Shown: positions 1 to 10,513 of the stretch, piece by piece
Position numbering within the stretch: the first letter of the stretch is position 1
Layout of the letters: each line of letters starts with the position of its first letter
NCBI GenBank assembly: GCA_029706075.1
Contig: JAINUG010000020.1
Coordinates: forward strand, 5,104,860 to 5,168,859
Source: Aldrovandia affinis
Taxonomy: Eukaryota; Chordata; Actinopteri; Notacanthiformes; Halosauridae
Length of the DNA: 64,000 bases
Reading direction: 5' to 3'
Translations under genes and position numbers: made by a program
Notes under the pieces: generated by a model
The model's database searches: none
Told to the model about the DNA's origin: nothing
Seen by the model: the letters and a program-made list of their open reading frames with translations, nothing else

Positions 1-449
1 TTCAGTGCTGCACACGCTATCAGGTCAAGGACAACTCTAGCCCTGCTTCAACTGCCGGTAAGCCTCAAAGCTGTCACGTCATTGCTCATTTTCAAGTAAT
101 CTATAAGCAATGTGGAAGAGGTGTTTAGTTGCTTAGAATTTATGATGGATTGTATTGGTCATGCTTCCAGATTTCATCTCTGCAGACATTTTTTTTTTGC
201 AGAATTATATTGCAGTCTTATTAGGATAGGGCATGATACATTACTATAACAGCAGTTTAAAATTGCTGCACTAAGCTGAAATGCAATGTAAAATGTAATT
301 ATGCTCAAGATTTATTTCTGTTTTTTTTCTGATTTGAGAACTTTGATGAGAAGAGATAGAGAAAAAGAGATAGACACAAAGAGGAGAGACTCTCTGGTTA
401 TGGATGAATCAAGCAGAGACTTGAACTGAACAGAGTTCACTCTTGCATC
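1..449 (+). promoter_or_regulatory. 5' flank and probable 5'UTR of sox12
   Basis: This stretch precedes the sox12 ATG without any other recognisable gene. It is AT-rich with T-runs at about 188-197 and 320-329, then purine-rich (GAGA-like) from about 345 to 395. An in-frame TGA at 405-407 lies upstream of the ATG with no intervening in-frame ATG, which supports position 450 as the start. No clear TATA box is seen, so the transcription start cannot be placed. The stretch may be cut by the window edge. Confidence 0.5.
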
Positions 450-1484
450 ATGGTTCAGCACAGAGGCCACAAATACCCAACGGTCATGGACAACGATTCA
501 AACCAAGAGACTTTCGTGGGGCTGGGAGGTGAGGAAGGGGATGAGGTTTTCGGGCATGTTCCCTCCAACAAGGACCCCAACTGGTGCAGGACCCCCACTG
601 GACACATCAAAAGGCCCATGAATGCCTTTATGGTCTGGTCTCAGATCGAGAGGCGAAAGATCATGGAACAGTGGCCAGACATGCACAACGCCGAGATCTC
701 CAAGCGCCTGGGGAAACGCTGGAAGATGCTCCCGGACTACGAGAAGATCCCATTCATCAAGGAGGCAGAGAGGCTCCGTCTCAAGCATATGGCCGACTAT
801 CCCGACTACAAGTACAGGCCACGCAAGAAGAGCAAGTCGTCGGCACCTGCCAAGGCTGGAGAGAAGGTCCCACTGAAGACCGGCAAGGCCGGGCCAGGCC
901 GCGCGACCTCCTCCGCCAGCAGAGCGCTTAAAGTCAAACCCTCCACTTCCAAACACAAAGTGAACCTTAACGGCAATAAGTACAAGAGCTATGACGAGAA
1001 CATGGGCGAGGATGATGCAGTGGATGTAAAACTGGCGCGGGCCACGCCAGAAGAAAGGAAGGCCCCCAGGGCCCGGGCCAACCAGTCCCCCTTGTCCCCC
1101 GTGGGGCCGCCGCCGCCTGCCATTACCCAGCCCCCCCAGATCAAGGTGCCCATCCTGCAGCCGGCCTATACCGCGGCCCCCGCCGAGCCCAGGGCGCCTC
1201 TCCCCTGCAGGCCACCCACGCCCACATCCAGCAGCTCCTCCTCCGTGGTGTCGTCCGCCTCCTCCGACGAGGAGCTGGATGAGGAGATCTTGCACATCAT
1301 ATCCAACGCCAGTTTCGACAGCGTGCCCATGGACTGCTCCGGTCTGGATAAGGACTTTGAAGCATTTCACTCCAACTCAGGATCCCACTTTGATTTCCCA
1401 GACTACTGCACACCGGAAGTCAACGAAATGATATCCGGCGACCTGCTCGTTCCCAGCATCTCTGACCTGGTGTTCACCTACTGA
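450..1484 (+). CDS. sox12: SoxC HMG-box transcription factor, Sox12-like
   Basis: A single uninterrupted 344-residue frame, as expected for intronless SoxC genes (Sox4, Sox11, Sox12). The HMG box spans about residues 52-125, with the [10 protein letters not shown] motif near 55-64 and the basic YRPRKK end near 122-127. It would bind the minor groove of AACAAT-type sites in the nucleus. The middle is low-complexity: a Lys/Ser/Ala basic region after the box, Pro-rich near 210-260 and Ser-rich near 261-275. The C-terminus (about 312-344) is the SoxC transactivation tail, with [11 protein letters not shown] and ending SDLVFTY. Sox12 is favoured over Sox4 and Sox11 by [16 protein letters not shown] in the box (Trp where Sox4/11 have Ser), by the short length, and by the downstream nrsn2 neighbour. 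One departure: the tail reads GDLL where the other SoxC proteins I know have GDW. In mammals SoxC factors act in neural and mesenchymal progenitors. The call to SoxC is near certain; the paralog is likely. Confidence 0.93.
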   Translation: MVQHRGHKYPTVMDNDSNQETFVGLGGEEGDEVFGHVPSNKDPNWCRTPTGHIKRPMNAFMVWSQIERRKIMEQWPDMHNAEISKRLGKRWKMLPDYEKIPFIKEAERLRLKHMADYPDYKYRPRKKSKSSAPAKAGEKVPLKTGKAGPGRATSSASRALKVKPSTSKHKVNLNGNKYKSYDENMGEDDAVDVKLARATPEERKAPRARANQSPLSPVGPPPPAITQPPQIKVPILQPAYTAAPAEPRAPLPCRPPTPTSSSSSSVVSSASSDEELDEEILHIISNASFDSVPMDCSGLDKDFEAFHSNSGSHFDFPDYCTPEVNEMISGDLLVPSISDLVFTY

Positions 1485-1571
1485 ACATCTGTGACTTGGT
1501 CTTCACCTGCTGACCACCGCTGACCTGGCCTTCACCTGCTGAACGTCTTTGACCTGGTGTTCACCTACTGG
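1456..1571 (+). repeat. 29-bp tandem repeat overlapping the sox12 stop codon, 4 units
   Basis: Units are 1456-1484, 1485-1513, 1514-1542 and 1543-1571, each exactly 29 bp. Unit 1 is the coding end of sox12 including its TGA. Units 2-4 repeat it with 4 to 6 differences out of 29 by eye. All four share GACYTGG and TTCACCT, and units 1-3 end in TGA while unit 4 ends TGG. Because 29 is not a multiple of 3, the copies fall in different frames and are not extra protein repeats. Unit boundaries were set by eye and could shift by a few bases. Confidence 0.88.
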
Positions 1572-2195
1572 GGTCAGTCCCAACCTTTGTCTCACCAACA
1601 TGCCGTCTCACCAACAGACCTACCTATAAATGCCTCCCACGTGACCACAACGGTTCCAGTTTTTGCTGGACACAGCACCATTGTTCGATTATTATTCTTT
1701 TTTTACATGTATTTATTTACATATTTTTTCTGCAACGAATCATGTAAGTGCTATTGCTTTCATTTTACCGGAATGACACTTCACCTCAGCTTGAGTTCAG
1801 GCAGCACATGGTCCTGCAATGTATTCTAGGAGGGAAATGTTTTTGTGCAGCATCCTCTTAGCAAAAAAAACTGAGCAACAGAAAAATCTGATTTTCATTT
1901 GTATGCTCTGTAGTCTGAAAAGTGTTCTGTGGTGCAGTTGAGCTAAACAGCAGTCTATGATTAGGTTAAAAAAATGTGCATATTATTTATATCATCAGCA
2001 ATGCACTCATCTAATTAGAAATCACAGAGACGTTACTATCGTAACTGTATTATTATAGTCATCAATTCCAATTGCAATAACGATTTGATCTTTAACTCCA
2101 GCTACAGTCAGTATTTAAGATGCTGGAGAAGCTTTGATGTTCTACTCATAAGAAAGGCACCACAATTAGTAAATAAAAATATATATTTAAAAGGT
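1485..2195 (+). other. Probable proximal 3'UTR of sox12
   Basis: It begins with the 29-bp repeat copies and then becomes T- and A-rich. A canonical AATAAA sits at 2172-2177, so cleavage would be expected around 2190-2200. No coding frame with recognisable protein is present. SoxC transcripts often have long 3'UTRs, so this may be only the proximal end; a second candidate end lies near 10.17 kb. Confidence 0.45.
2172..2177 (+). terminator. Candidate polyA signal, sox12 proximal
   Basis: AATAAA about 690 bp after the sox12 stop, in an AT-rich context. AATAAA is common by chance in AT-rich DNA, so confidence is limited. Confidence 0.4.
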
Positions 2196-2516
2196 TAAAG
2201 GGAATGAAACCAGGCACATGAGGGAAAACTGTGTGTTTGCGGCTGATCTTCAGCGCCTCACAGGCAGCCAGCCTCGTAGCCCCAGACCGGAGGAGAATAT
2301 CCCACTATTCCACCGGTGAAAAAAAGCTGCAGACAAAATGTCAGGCAGCCCTGGCTGTAATTTACATCTCACCCACTCCGTAACTAGGTGATAGTACTTT
2401 CATCATCCTGCTAATGCCGTAGACATGTTAAGATGTACTGTATGTATCGTTACATACGTCCCAACACAAACCACCTTGTGTGTGCCTGATTTCAGTCAGT
2501 TTAGACTCCGGTGAGG

Positions 2517-2580
2517 CAGGGGGGGAGGGGGAGTTGGGGGGTTGAGGGTGGGGAAGGGGGGTTTGGGGGGGGGTTGAGGG
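2517..2580 (+). repeat. G-rich tract with G-quadruplex potential
   Basis: About 64 bases made almost only of G with single T and A spacers. It includes at least six runs of four or more G separated by 1-4 bases, which fits the usual G3+N1-7 pattern several times over. It lies about 1 kb beyond the sox12 stop. Confidence 0.8.
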
Positions 2581-2845
2581 TTTTCTTTTTGGGGAGCAGT
2601 GCATCTGTGCGTGCCGGCAGCAGCCTTTGTGCTGGGGCTGGACTGCAGCGCTTATGGAGCGTCTGCTAGGAGATGATTCGCCAGCCGGCTCAGTAAAATG
2701 CATGTCATGTCTGCAGTCTGGCTCCAGCTGCCTGATCAGAGCCATCTATGAATGGAGGGAAATCTGTGTCTGCCAGCTGTCCCCATTGACTCTCAGGGAT
2801 CATTCGTCTAGGTCCTAGTGCCTCCCATAGGTGATTCGTCTGCGC

Positions 2846-2871
2846 TCTCTCTCTCTCTCTCTCTCTCTCTG
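2846..2871. repeat. (CT)n microsatellite
   Basis: A perfect CT dinucleotide run of about 13 units. It creates Leu-Ser repeats in two frames, which explains the short open frames here. Confidence 0.9.
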
Positions 2872-4878
2872 GGAACACCGCTACGGATAAGGAACAGGGA
2901 GACAAAGCGTACTGATTCCTCGCTGTCCATGACAGCGAGCGATTCCTCTTCTGGCTCATCATCATTAACCGTGTCTTCTTCAGCACTGGAAAAGATCCGC
3001 ATTATTTATTCTCAGCAGCCGTAAGTAAGGGAGGAAAACAAAATGCTTTTAATAAGTTATACAAACCGCTAATCCAACTCAGCTTCAGTTACCCGCTACA
3101 GTGTACCTCCACAATGCGTGTCTATACGGGCGTTGGAACAGATGCAGGAGTAAAGGGAATCACTGTGCGTTTGTTTTGAGATGAACCTTAACAGTCCTGA
3201 TTGCTTAATGACTGTTATACACTGGCCCCTGGAACTAGACCAGATTCACCTCACAGGAACAGGCTGACGGAACTGAAGCGAACCCACGACTGACTCTTTC
3301 TCAAATGACCAAAACATCTTATTTACTGTTTCTCTGCCATTGTTGTTGGCTAATTTTCAATGATGAAACATTTGTCTGTGGAGCATGGACTGATTATTTA
3401 TTTTTATTTTTTTACCGTGTCCACAACCTATTCTTGACACTGTCATTGTGTCACACCAGCTCATTCAGGTAACTTCTGTGTTACAAATCAGAAAAAGGGC
3501 AAATATGGGCAGAAAAGGTCATATTTACACCCAGATCTGAAAACAGAGAAACACAAAATTGAGGCCTTTGAATACTCCTTAAAACAATACAGAAACTCCA
3601 GTCACATGTTCTTTGGAATGGCTTCATGCCTACTACGTCAAAAAAGAAGAAGCAATATGCCTTTTTATGTAGAGACAGTGGTTTAAATGATCAAATGAAC
3701 GGCATTTTGAGAAAATGACAAATGAATATTTAAAAAGAAAAAAAAACTGTCAGCTTTAGGTCCAATCAGAAAATGTCTGTGGAACTTCAGGCAATGTCTG
3801 CTTTCTGTTTTATGCCATGAGTTGCGGCATAGAGGGCATGCCCTGACAAGTATTTACCTTCAAACAGTGTTCATCAGACAACAAGGCTTTTACTGTAACG
3901 TTCTTAAAGAAGTATCTTCATGAAGAATCTTCCATTGGTTTAAGCTCACTACCGAGACATATCTTTGCCAAAACAGAAGTAAAAAAAAAATATATTATTT
4001 TATTGTGAGATCAGTAGATTTCACTGTCTATGATATCGTCAGGGATAGAAAATGATCTTTCAGATACAGTAAAAACCTGTGTTGTAGCGCAATAATTCAA
4101 GAAGGTGTGCCACCATGAGTTCATGCACAGGATGGATCCAGTTTTTTTGTCTTATTTTCTTGACACTCAGCTGTCAATCAGCTCAGTGTTATACAGAACC
4201 AATATTAAACCAAACACCAGCAGTCTATATCTCAAACTGGACTCAGGAGGAAACAATCAGCTCACTGTGCAACTGCTTTGATTAGATTTAGTTGTTTGTA
4301 AAGATGTGCTGTGTATGGCTATATATTAGATGTACCTAAAAAAAAGTCATGTAGCAACAGAAGAAATAATGCTAGCTTACACTTTTTAAAAGATGAAATA
4401 TTTGAAACAGTATTTTACAGTCTTTTTTTCAGTGCATTTTCAATTGTAAATAAAATAATTTATTTAATTATATAAAATGTCAAAAAAATAAGGTTTATAA
4501 TGACATCCTGGCAGGTGTACAAACATTACCAGCATTTTAAAGTATTTATTTTATAAGTGTCTTTTTCTGGGTTTTTTTTTTTTGTAGTCTTGTTTGTTTG
4601 ATATTCTTACAGGGAACAGCCAGTGAATAGGGTAGACACTCACAGATGGGCTCGGGCAAATTACTGTCAGTGTGATAAATGCAAAAAGCTGCGTATAAAT
4701 TAAATTGTGCAAAAAAAAAAAAAAGGAAATACACCCATCTGGCTTTCACCTCCTACTCCAAACTCTGTGCTGGTGAATAGGGGAGGGGTCCCAGGGATAG
4801 AACCACAAGGACAAAGCAGATTTCACTGATTTCACACAGCCCGTCTGAAGTGGTGCATGAGAGCAGCTCAGCCATACT

Positions 4879-5003
4879 CAGCATGTCTGTCTATAGCCAC
4901 AGCCTCGCATTGGGCCAAATCATGTCTGTCTATAGCCACAACCCCCGCATTGGGCGAAATCATGTCTGTCTATAGCCACAGTCCCCAAATTGGGCCAAAT
5001 CAT
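4879..5003. repeat. ~39-bp minisatellite, left block (about 3 units)
   Basis: Three units carrying GTCTGTCTATAGCCACA and a (C)GCATTGGGCCAAATC-type end. The same unit resumes at 8093 after the LINE insertion, so this is the left part of one array. The unit is near 39 bp (13 codons), so it stays open in some frames without being a gene. Confidence 0.9.
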
Positions 5004-5466
5004 CGATCCATCCATCCATTTTCTTGCCGCTTATCCGGGTCCGGGTCGCGGAGGCAACAGTCTCAGCAAAGCAACCCAGCCGTCCTTTTCCCCAGGAACT
5101 TCCTCCAGCTCTTCCCGCTCCTGCTCCGAGGTCTCCTCCCAGTTGGCCGTGCCCGGTACACCTCCAGAGGGAGGTGCCCAGGAGGCATCCTTACCAGATG
5201 CTCGAACCACCTCAACTAACTCCTCTCAATGCAGAGGAGCAACGGCTCTACTCTGAGATCCTCCCGGATCACTGAGCCCTTCACCCTATCTCTAAGGCTG
5301 GGCCCAACAATCCTGCGGAGGAACCTCATTTCAGCCGCCTGTATCCGGGACCTTACTCTTCCTTACTCATAGGTGAGGGTTGGAACGAAGATTGACCGGT
5401 AAATTGAGAGCTTTGCCTTCAGACTCAGCTCCCTTTTCACCACGACGGTCTGGTACAACGACTGCA

Positions 5467-6159
5467 TTATCGTAGACGCTGCCCCCATCCGTCTGTCAAT
5501 CTCACGCTCCCTTTTACCCTCACTCGTGAATACGACCCCGAGATATTTGAACTCAGCTGCTCACTCCCCACCCAGAGGGTACAAGCCAGCTTTTTCCGGG
5601 CGAGAACCATAGCCTCAGATTTGGAGGTGCTGACTCGCATCCCCACCGCGTCACACTCGGCCGCAAACCGTTCCAGGGCATGCTGGAGATCATAGTCTGA
5701 TGAGGCAAAAAGGACAACATCATCCACAAAAAGCAAAGATGCTATCCTCATGCCCCCAAACCAGATACACTCCGATCCTCGGCTACGCCTTGATATCCTG
5801 TCCATGAAAATCATGAACAGAATAGGAGACAAGGCGCACCTTTGGTGGAGCCCAGTACCCACTGCGAACAGGCTTGACTTAATGCCGAGGATGCGAACAC
5901 AACTCTCACTCTGGTTGTACAAGGACCGAATGGCACCCAGCAACGGCCTCGGTACCCCATATTCCCGCAATACCTCCCACAGAACCCCTCGGGGCACATG
6001 GTCAAAACACATGTAGACTGGTTTGGCACATTCCCATAACCCCTCAAGGATCTGTGAGAGTGTAAAAAGCTGGTCCGCTGTTCCACGGCCAGGACGGAAT
6101 CCGCATTGTTCCTCTTGTATTCGAGGTTTGACTATCGGCCGGATCCTCCTTTCCAGCAC
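5467..6159 (-). pseudogene. Reverse transcriptase fragment of the RTE-type LINE
   Basis: A 230-residue open stretch with fingers/palm motifs: GFRPGRGTADQLFTL near residue 22, HVPRGVLWEVL near 55, LSPILFMIFMD near 115 and LLFVDDVVLFAS near 145. The segment that normally carries the first catalytic Asp, just before HVPRGVL, is shortened (CFDHVPRG). The usual LRQGCPLSP reads LHQRCALSP. Both point to a dead copy. It encodes no host function. Confidence 0.88.
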
Positions 6160-7053
6160 CCTGGCATAGGTTTTCCCAGGGAGACTGAGCAGTGTGATCC
6201 CTCAGTAGTTGGGACACACCCTCCGGTCCCCCTTTTTGAAGATGGGAACCACCACCCCTGTCTGCCAATCCACTGGTACCGTTCCCGACACCCACGCAAC
6301 ATTGGAAAGGCATGTCAGCCATGACAGCCCCTCAACATCCAGGGCCTTCAGCATTTCCGGGTGGAACTCGTCCACTCCTGGCACTTCTGCCAAGGAGATG
6401 AGCTCTGACCCCCAGAACACTCTGCCTCCTCCACCGAGGGTGCATCTGTCGGGTGCTTTTTCCAGCACCCCACCTTTGAAGTTCCTCAAAGTCTTCCTTC
6501 CACCTCCTGACGATATTCCCAGTCGAGGTCAGCACTTCCCCACCCTTGCTGACAACAGCCTGGGCGATGTCCTGCTTTCCCCTCCTAAGTCGTCGGATGG
6601 TTTGCCAGAACCTCTTTGAGGCCAGCCGAAAGTCCATATTGTCTCTCCAAACTCCTCCCATACCCAGGTTTTTGCTTCTGCAACCACTGCAGCTGCAGTC
6701 CTTCTGGCCTGCCAGTATCTGTCTGCCGAATGGGGAGTCCCCCGTGACAACCAAGCCCGGAAGGACTCCTTTTCAGCTTGACAGCTTCCCTCAGCACTGG
6801 TGTCCATCAGCGGGTCCTTGGGTTGCCACCATAACAGGCACCAACTCCTCTGGAGGTGGGAGCTGAAATTGCTCTGGACAGAGTCGTTCCCAGCAAACCC
6901 TCACCACATGTTTGGGCTTACCAGGTCTGTCTGGCAATCTACCCTGCCATCTGATCCAGCTCACCACCAGGTGGTGATCGGTAGACAGCTCTGGTCCTCT
7001 CTTCACCCGAGTGTCCAGAACATATGGTCTCCGATGAAACAACTCCACCTTTA

Positions 7054-7521
7054 TCATTGAAGATGCTCTGGTTCCTTACACTTATAAGCCTCCTTGTGTT
7101 CGAACATGATGTTCATTATGGACAGTCCATGACTAGCACAGAAGTCCAATAACAGAACACCACTCAGGTTCAGATTGGACAGACCATTACTCCCAATCAC
7201 GCCCCTCCAGGTTACTCCATCATTGCCCACATGGGCATTGAAGTCTCCCAGTAGAACTATGAAGTCACCAGGTGGTGGTTTTTCCAGCACCTCACCCACT
7301 GTCTCCAAGAAGGAAGTGTACACTCTGAACTGCTGTTTGGTGCATATGCACACACAACAGTCAGTTCTCCTCCCTGTGACTCGAAGTCGCATTGAGGTAA
7401 CCCTCTCGTTCACTGGGACAAACTCCAACTGAGTGACACCTAGTTGGGGACTGGTGGTATCCCTACCCATTCCCAGTGCCTCTCCAAACTCTGAATAGAG
7501 AGAAAGTCCAACCCCTATCAA
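7054..7521 (-). pseudogene. Endonuclease fragment of the RTE-type LINE
   Basis: A 155-residue open stretch resembling the APE-type endonuclease of fish RTE LINEs. It has VNERVTSMRLRV, GDFIVLLGDFNAHVGNDGVT, and LLLDFCASHGLSIMN. The following segment (SMIDF/VLDTRVKRG.ELSTDHHLV) continues in another frame at about 7057-6791, so a frameshift separates them. Confidence 0.85.
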
Positions 7522-8092
7522 GGAATTTGCTTACAGAGTCGAAGCTGTGCATAGAGGTGAGCCCAACTATGTCTAGTTGATACCTCTCAACCTCCTGCAC
7601 AAGTGCTGGTCCCTTCGCCCCCAGCGAGGTGACATTCCACATTCCAAGTGCCAGTTTCCATTGCCAAAGTCCAGCATGCCTAGACCCACTCTGCCTCTGT
7701 CTGCTGCTAAATAGGCATTGCACCGGATCCCTATGATTTGCCTTGCAGGTGGTGGGTCCACAAGGCAGCGGCCCCACGTCACTTCTTCAGGCTGTGCCTG
7801 ACTGAGCTACTTGGGTCACCCGGTCATCAGGCGCTTGTCTGTGAGCTCCACTCCCAGGCCTAGCTCCAGAAGTGGGCCCTGGTCTCCATGATCCGGGCAA
7901 GGTTCTTTAGCCGTTATTGTTGTCATCATATGGGTTTTCTGAATTATTATTTGTCTGGCCCCTCGCCTGAGGTCAATCTGCCATGGGTGACCCTACCAGG
8001 CACCCATGCACCGGACAGCATAGCCCCCAGGTTCACTGGAGTGCACAAACCCCTCCACCACGTTAAGGTTCCGATTCCAGGAGGGAAATCAT

Positions 8093-8665
8093 GGCCAAAT
8101 CATGTCTGTCTATAGCCACAGCCCCGCATTGGGACAAATCATGTCTGTCTATAGCCACAGCCCACGCATTGGGCCAAATCATGTCTGTCTATAGCCACAG
8201 CCCCTCATTGGGCTAAATCAGGTCTGTCTATAGCCACAGCCCCGCATTGGGCTAAATCAGGTCTTTCTATAACCACAGCCCCGCATTGGGCTAAATCAGG
8301 TCTTTCTATAGCTACAGCCCCCCGCATTGGGCCAATTAGCCACAACTCTGAATTGGGCTACTGAATTGGGCCTGTCTGGAGCCCCAGCTCTGAATTGGGC
8401 CAAATCAGGTCTGTCTATAGCCACAGCCCCGCATTGGGCCAAATCGTGTCTGTCTATAGCCACAGCCCCGCATTGGGCCAAATCGTGTCTGTCTATAGCC
8501 ACAGCCCCACATTGGGCCAAATCATGCCTGTCTATAGCCACAGTCTTTGCTTTGGGCAATTGAATTGGGCCTATCTGGAGCCCCAGCTCTGAATTGGACC
8601 AAATCAGGTCTGTCTATAGTTACAGTCCCCTCTTTTGGCCACTGAATGGGGCCTGTCTATTGGGT
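8093..8665. repeat. ~39-bp minisatellite, right block (about 13 units)
   Basis: About thirteen units of GTCTGTCTATAGCCACAGCCCC-like sequence followed by GCATTGGGC. Some are variant units with CTGTCTGGAGCCCCAGCTCTGAATTGGGC (near 8338-8400 and 8555-8600). The array decays after about 8640. Open frames across it are artefacts of the 13-codon period. Confidence 0.92.
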
Positions 8666-9753
8666 GGAGGCCAGAGCCATGGGGCCTCTCCAAACCTCAG
8701 GGTGCTGCCACTCCCTGGTCCACACCACCAACCAGACAGAACGAACGAGACGTGAAAGAAATACACAGCAGCATGTGTGATGAAGAAGTAGCCAAAATCC
8801 GACCATGATGCCTCACATATATACACTGTTTACAGGTTATCACATGTGGACTGAGTCCATCACAGAGAATGTTTTTTTTTCTCTTCACAATGAGAGAAAC
8901 TGTCTAATTTTCTATGTTTTTAATGCTCATTTCTATATATATATGTATTCTATACTCACAAGCAAGTGTTTTGGTTTAGGACTGCACTTTAAGGAAAACC
9001 ACTGGCTAATTCTGATTCTGCTTCATTGCTTTTGCTAAAGACGCGCCCTCCTCAGAGTAGAGGCTGGTCTTTAACAGAGAAAAGCCTTAAAACAGAGGCA
9101 AAGTTCACTGCGCTAAATTTCTACATTTCTAGTTGTGCTAATACAGATTTGTTGATAGTTTGAGTCTTTGTGTATCAGGAATATTTTGACTCAACTGGAC
9201 GTTCAAGGCATACATTGATGAAAGTCCAGTTGGAAGACCATGGCTCATTAACACAGAGTGACACATACAGGAGAACCATGCACTTAGAACAGACTGTACA
9301 CACAGTACCACAATACAAGGCCGCCCGCACTCCCAATGTCATAAATGTACCCGAGTATTTAGCATTCTACATTATTCTACAATTGAAATGTGGTATATGG
9401 TTATAGATAAATGGACATTAAATAATAAATTAATTTGATAAATCTGATAGTTCAGTGTAGATATGCATGTATGTTAAATATACGATTCTCTTACAAGGGG
9501 AGTATCTGCGATCCCTTTGCTCGCCATTTGGTTACTGCATATTATCTTATTCTGATTATTATTATTATTATTACTTCAGAAATCTGAGGATTACGAAACT
9601 CTTATTGTATTGCACAAGAGAATGGCAGAGCTACAAGTGTTACGTTTTAAATGTGAAGATCTTTCTAATCTAATTTAAGGTGTCCACATTTCAACAAAAC
9701 AAAACCAGTTAGGGGAATACGGTCTATGCTTAGGTGTTGCTATTAAAAATGAT

Positions 9754-9799
9754 GTTATTATTATTATTATTATTATTAATAATATGATTATTATTATTA
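9754..9799. repeat. (ATT)n microsatellite
   Basis: About 13 ATT units with a few interruptions. A shorter related run lies at 9554-9573. Confidence 0.88.
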
Positions 9800-10167
9800 G
9801 CAATGTTATGATCTGAATGCCACTGATGTGTAGACTGTAAACCTTCTGCACAAAGTTCTGCAGTTCCTGGATATTGTACATGATGTATTTTTATATCAGT
9901 CTTTACTGTACAATTAGACAAACCCATCTCATTCTGTGTGCAAAAACAGTGTGATCTTATCTTATTTTTAATCACTTTGTACAGACTATGATTATCATTA
10001 TTTTACTATTATCATGTATGTTTTTGTAGCACAGTACGTTCTGCTGGGACAGCAGGCATGTAGATAGACATGAAAGCACTTTGTTGTAAATATTGTATGT
10101 AGATCTGAGAGATGCCATGTTCTCATTTTGGAGGTATAGTTATCATTGTAGTGACACTTCATCACTG

Positions 10168-10173
10168 AATAAA
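10168..10173 (+). terminator. Candidate distal polyA signal
   Basis: AATAAA followed by a T/G-rich downstream stretch (TTATAGTCTATGTCTTATC), preceded by about 350 bp of AT-rich sequence with TGTAAATATTGTA-like pumilio/UTR-type motifs. If used by sox12, the transcript would span the LINE insertion. Confidence 0.3.
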
Positions 10174-10513
10174 CTGTTATAGTCTATGTCTTATCTTGGT
10201 TTCTTTCATGACTCAATCAACACAGAAACAGGGCGCTCACATTTCTGTCTGGTGGTTTTAGTAGTTTGCTCCAGCTAAAACGCTGCGAGGAGTTTCACAG
10301 AGGATGCAGGTGTTCTCGTGGCCAGACTTAACTTGAAACTGTGTTGCGTACACCCCAAATACACAGGCACATACCTAAAGCTAATTTTAGCATTTCGCAA
10401 GACAGAATGAAGTGAGAATAATTTCAAATATTTAACTTTCTATTCTCTCACGGACAGAGTGGTTTAATAAGCCCCTGACTTCCAGATCGACTTCTGGGCC
10501 AGTATTCACAAAT

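Larger units (their letters stand above)
2196..4878. other. Intergenic sequence downstream of sox12
   Basis: No gene is supported. It contains a very G-rich tract (2517-2580), a (CT)n run (about 2846-2871) and scattered A/T homopolymers. A short open stretch ending at a splice-donor-like GTAAGT at 3021 is not convincing as an exon. The 3030-4850 part is AT-rich unique-looking sequence without recognised repeats. Confidence 0.5.
5004..8092 (-). mobile_element. RTE-type (Rex3/Expander-like) LINE, nearly full length, decayed
   Basis: A non-LTR retrotransposon read right to left. The 5' part (about 7777-7054) encodes an apurinic endonuclease remnant with WNVTSLGAKGPAL, LLGDFNAHVGND and a later STDHHLV segment. 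The 3' part (6159-5467) encodes reverse transcriptase with EEQCGFRPGRGT, an FVDD catalytic motif in place of FADD/YADD, and SKSEAM. The 3' end is the fish-typical run of ATCC repeats (about 5006-5020). Multiple frameshifts and stops break the frame, so it is not autonomous. It is bounded by an 11-bp direct repeat (4993-5003 and 8093-8103) and sits inside the 39-bp minisatellite. The clade call is from memory of the fish family; the LINE identity is certain. Confidence 0.9.
8666..10490. other. Intergenic or distal-3'UTR-like AT-rich sequence
   Basis: No coding gene is recognised. It contains (ATT)n runs at 9554-9573 and 9754-9799. A U-rich, 3'UTR-like stretch follows at about 9800-10200, ending with AATAAA at 10168-10173. 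It could be the distal end of a long sox12 3'UTR interrupted by the LINE, or unrelated. Confidence 0.4.

Noticed and set aside
1-70. Exon-like start with CCGGTAAGCC donor near 57
   Set aside because: Cut by the window edge; SoxC genes are usually intronless and no coding frame supports it.
498-1370. 290-residue minus-strand open frame opposite sox12
   Set aside because: It is the antisense shadow of a GC-rich coding exon, with Gly/Arg-rich low-complexity sequence and no domain.
2818-3024. Possible coding exon ending at a GTAAGT donor at 3021
   Set aside because: The open part is largely a CT repeat, there is no acceptor or partner exon, and the residues match no family I know.
8296-8592. 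Repetitive open frames (VSVYSHSPALGQI-type repeats)
   Set aside because: Produced by a 39-bp minisatellite whose unit is a multiple of three.
8093-8665. Array considered as a CRISPR
   Set aside because: The repeats are adjacent without unique spacers, there are no cas genes, and the DNA is vertebrate.
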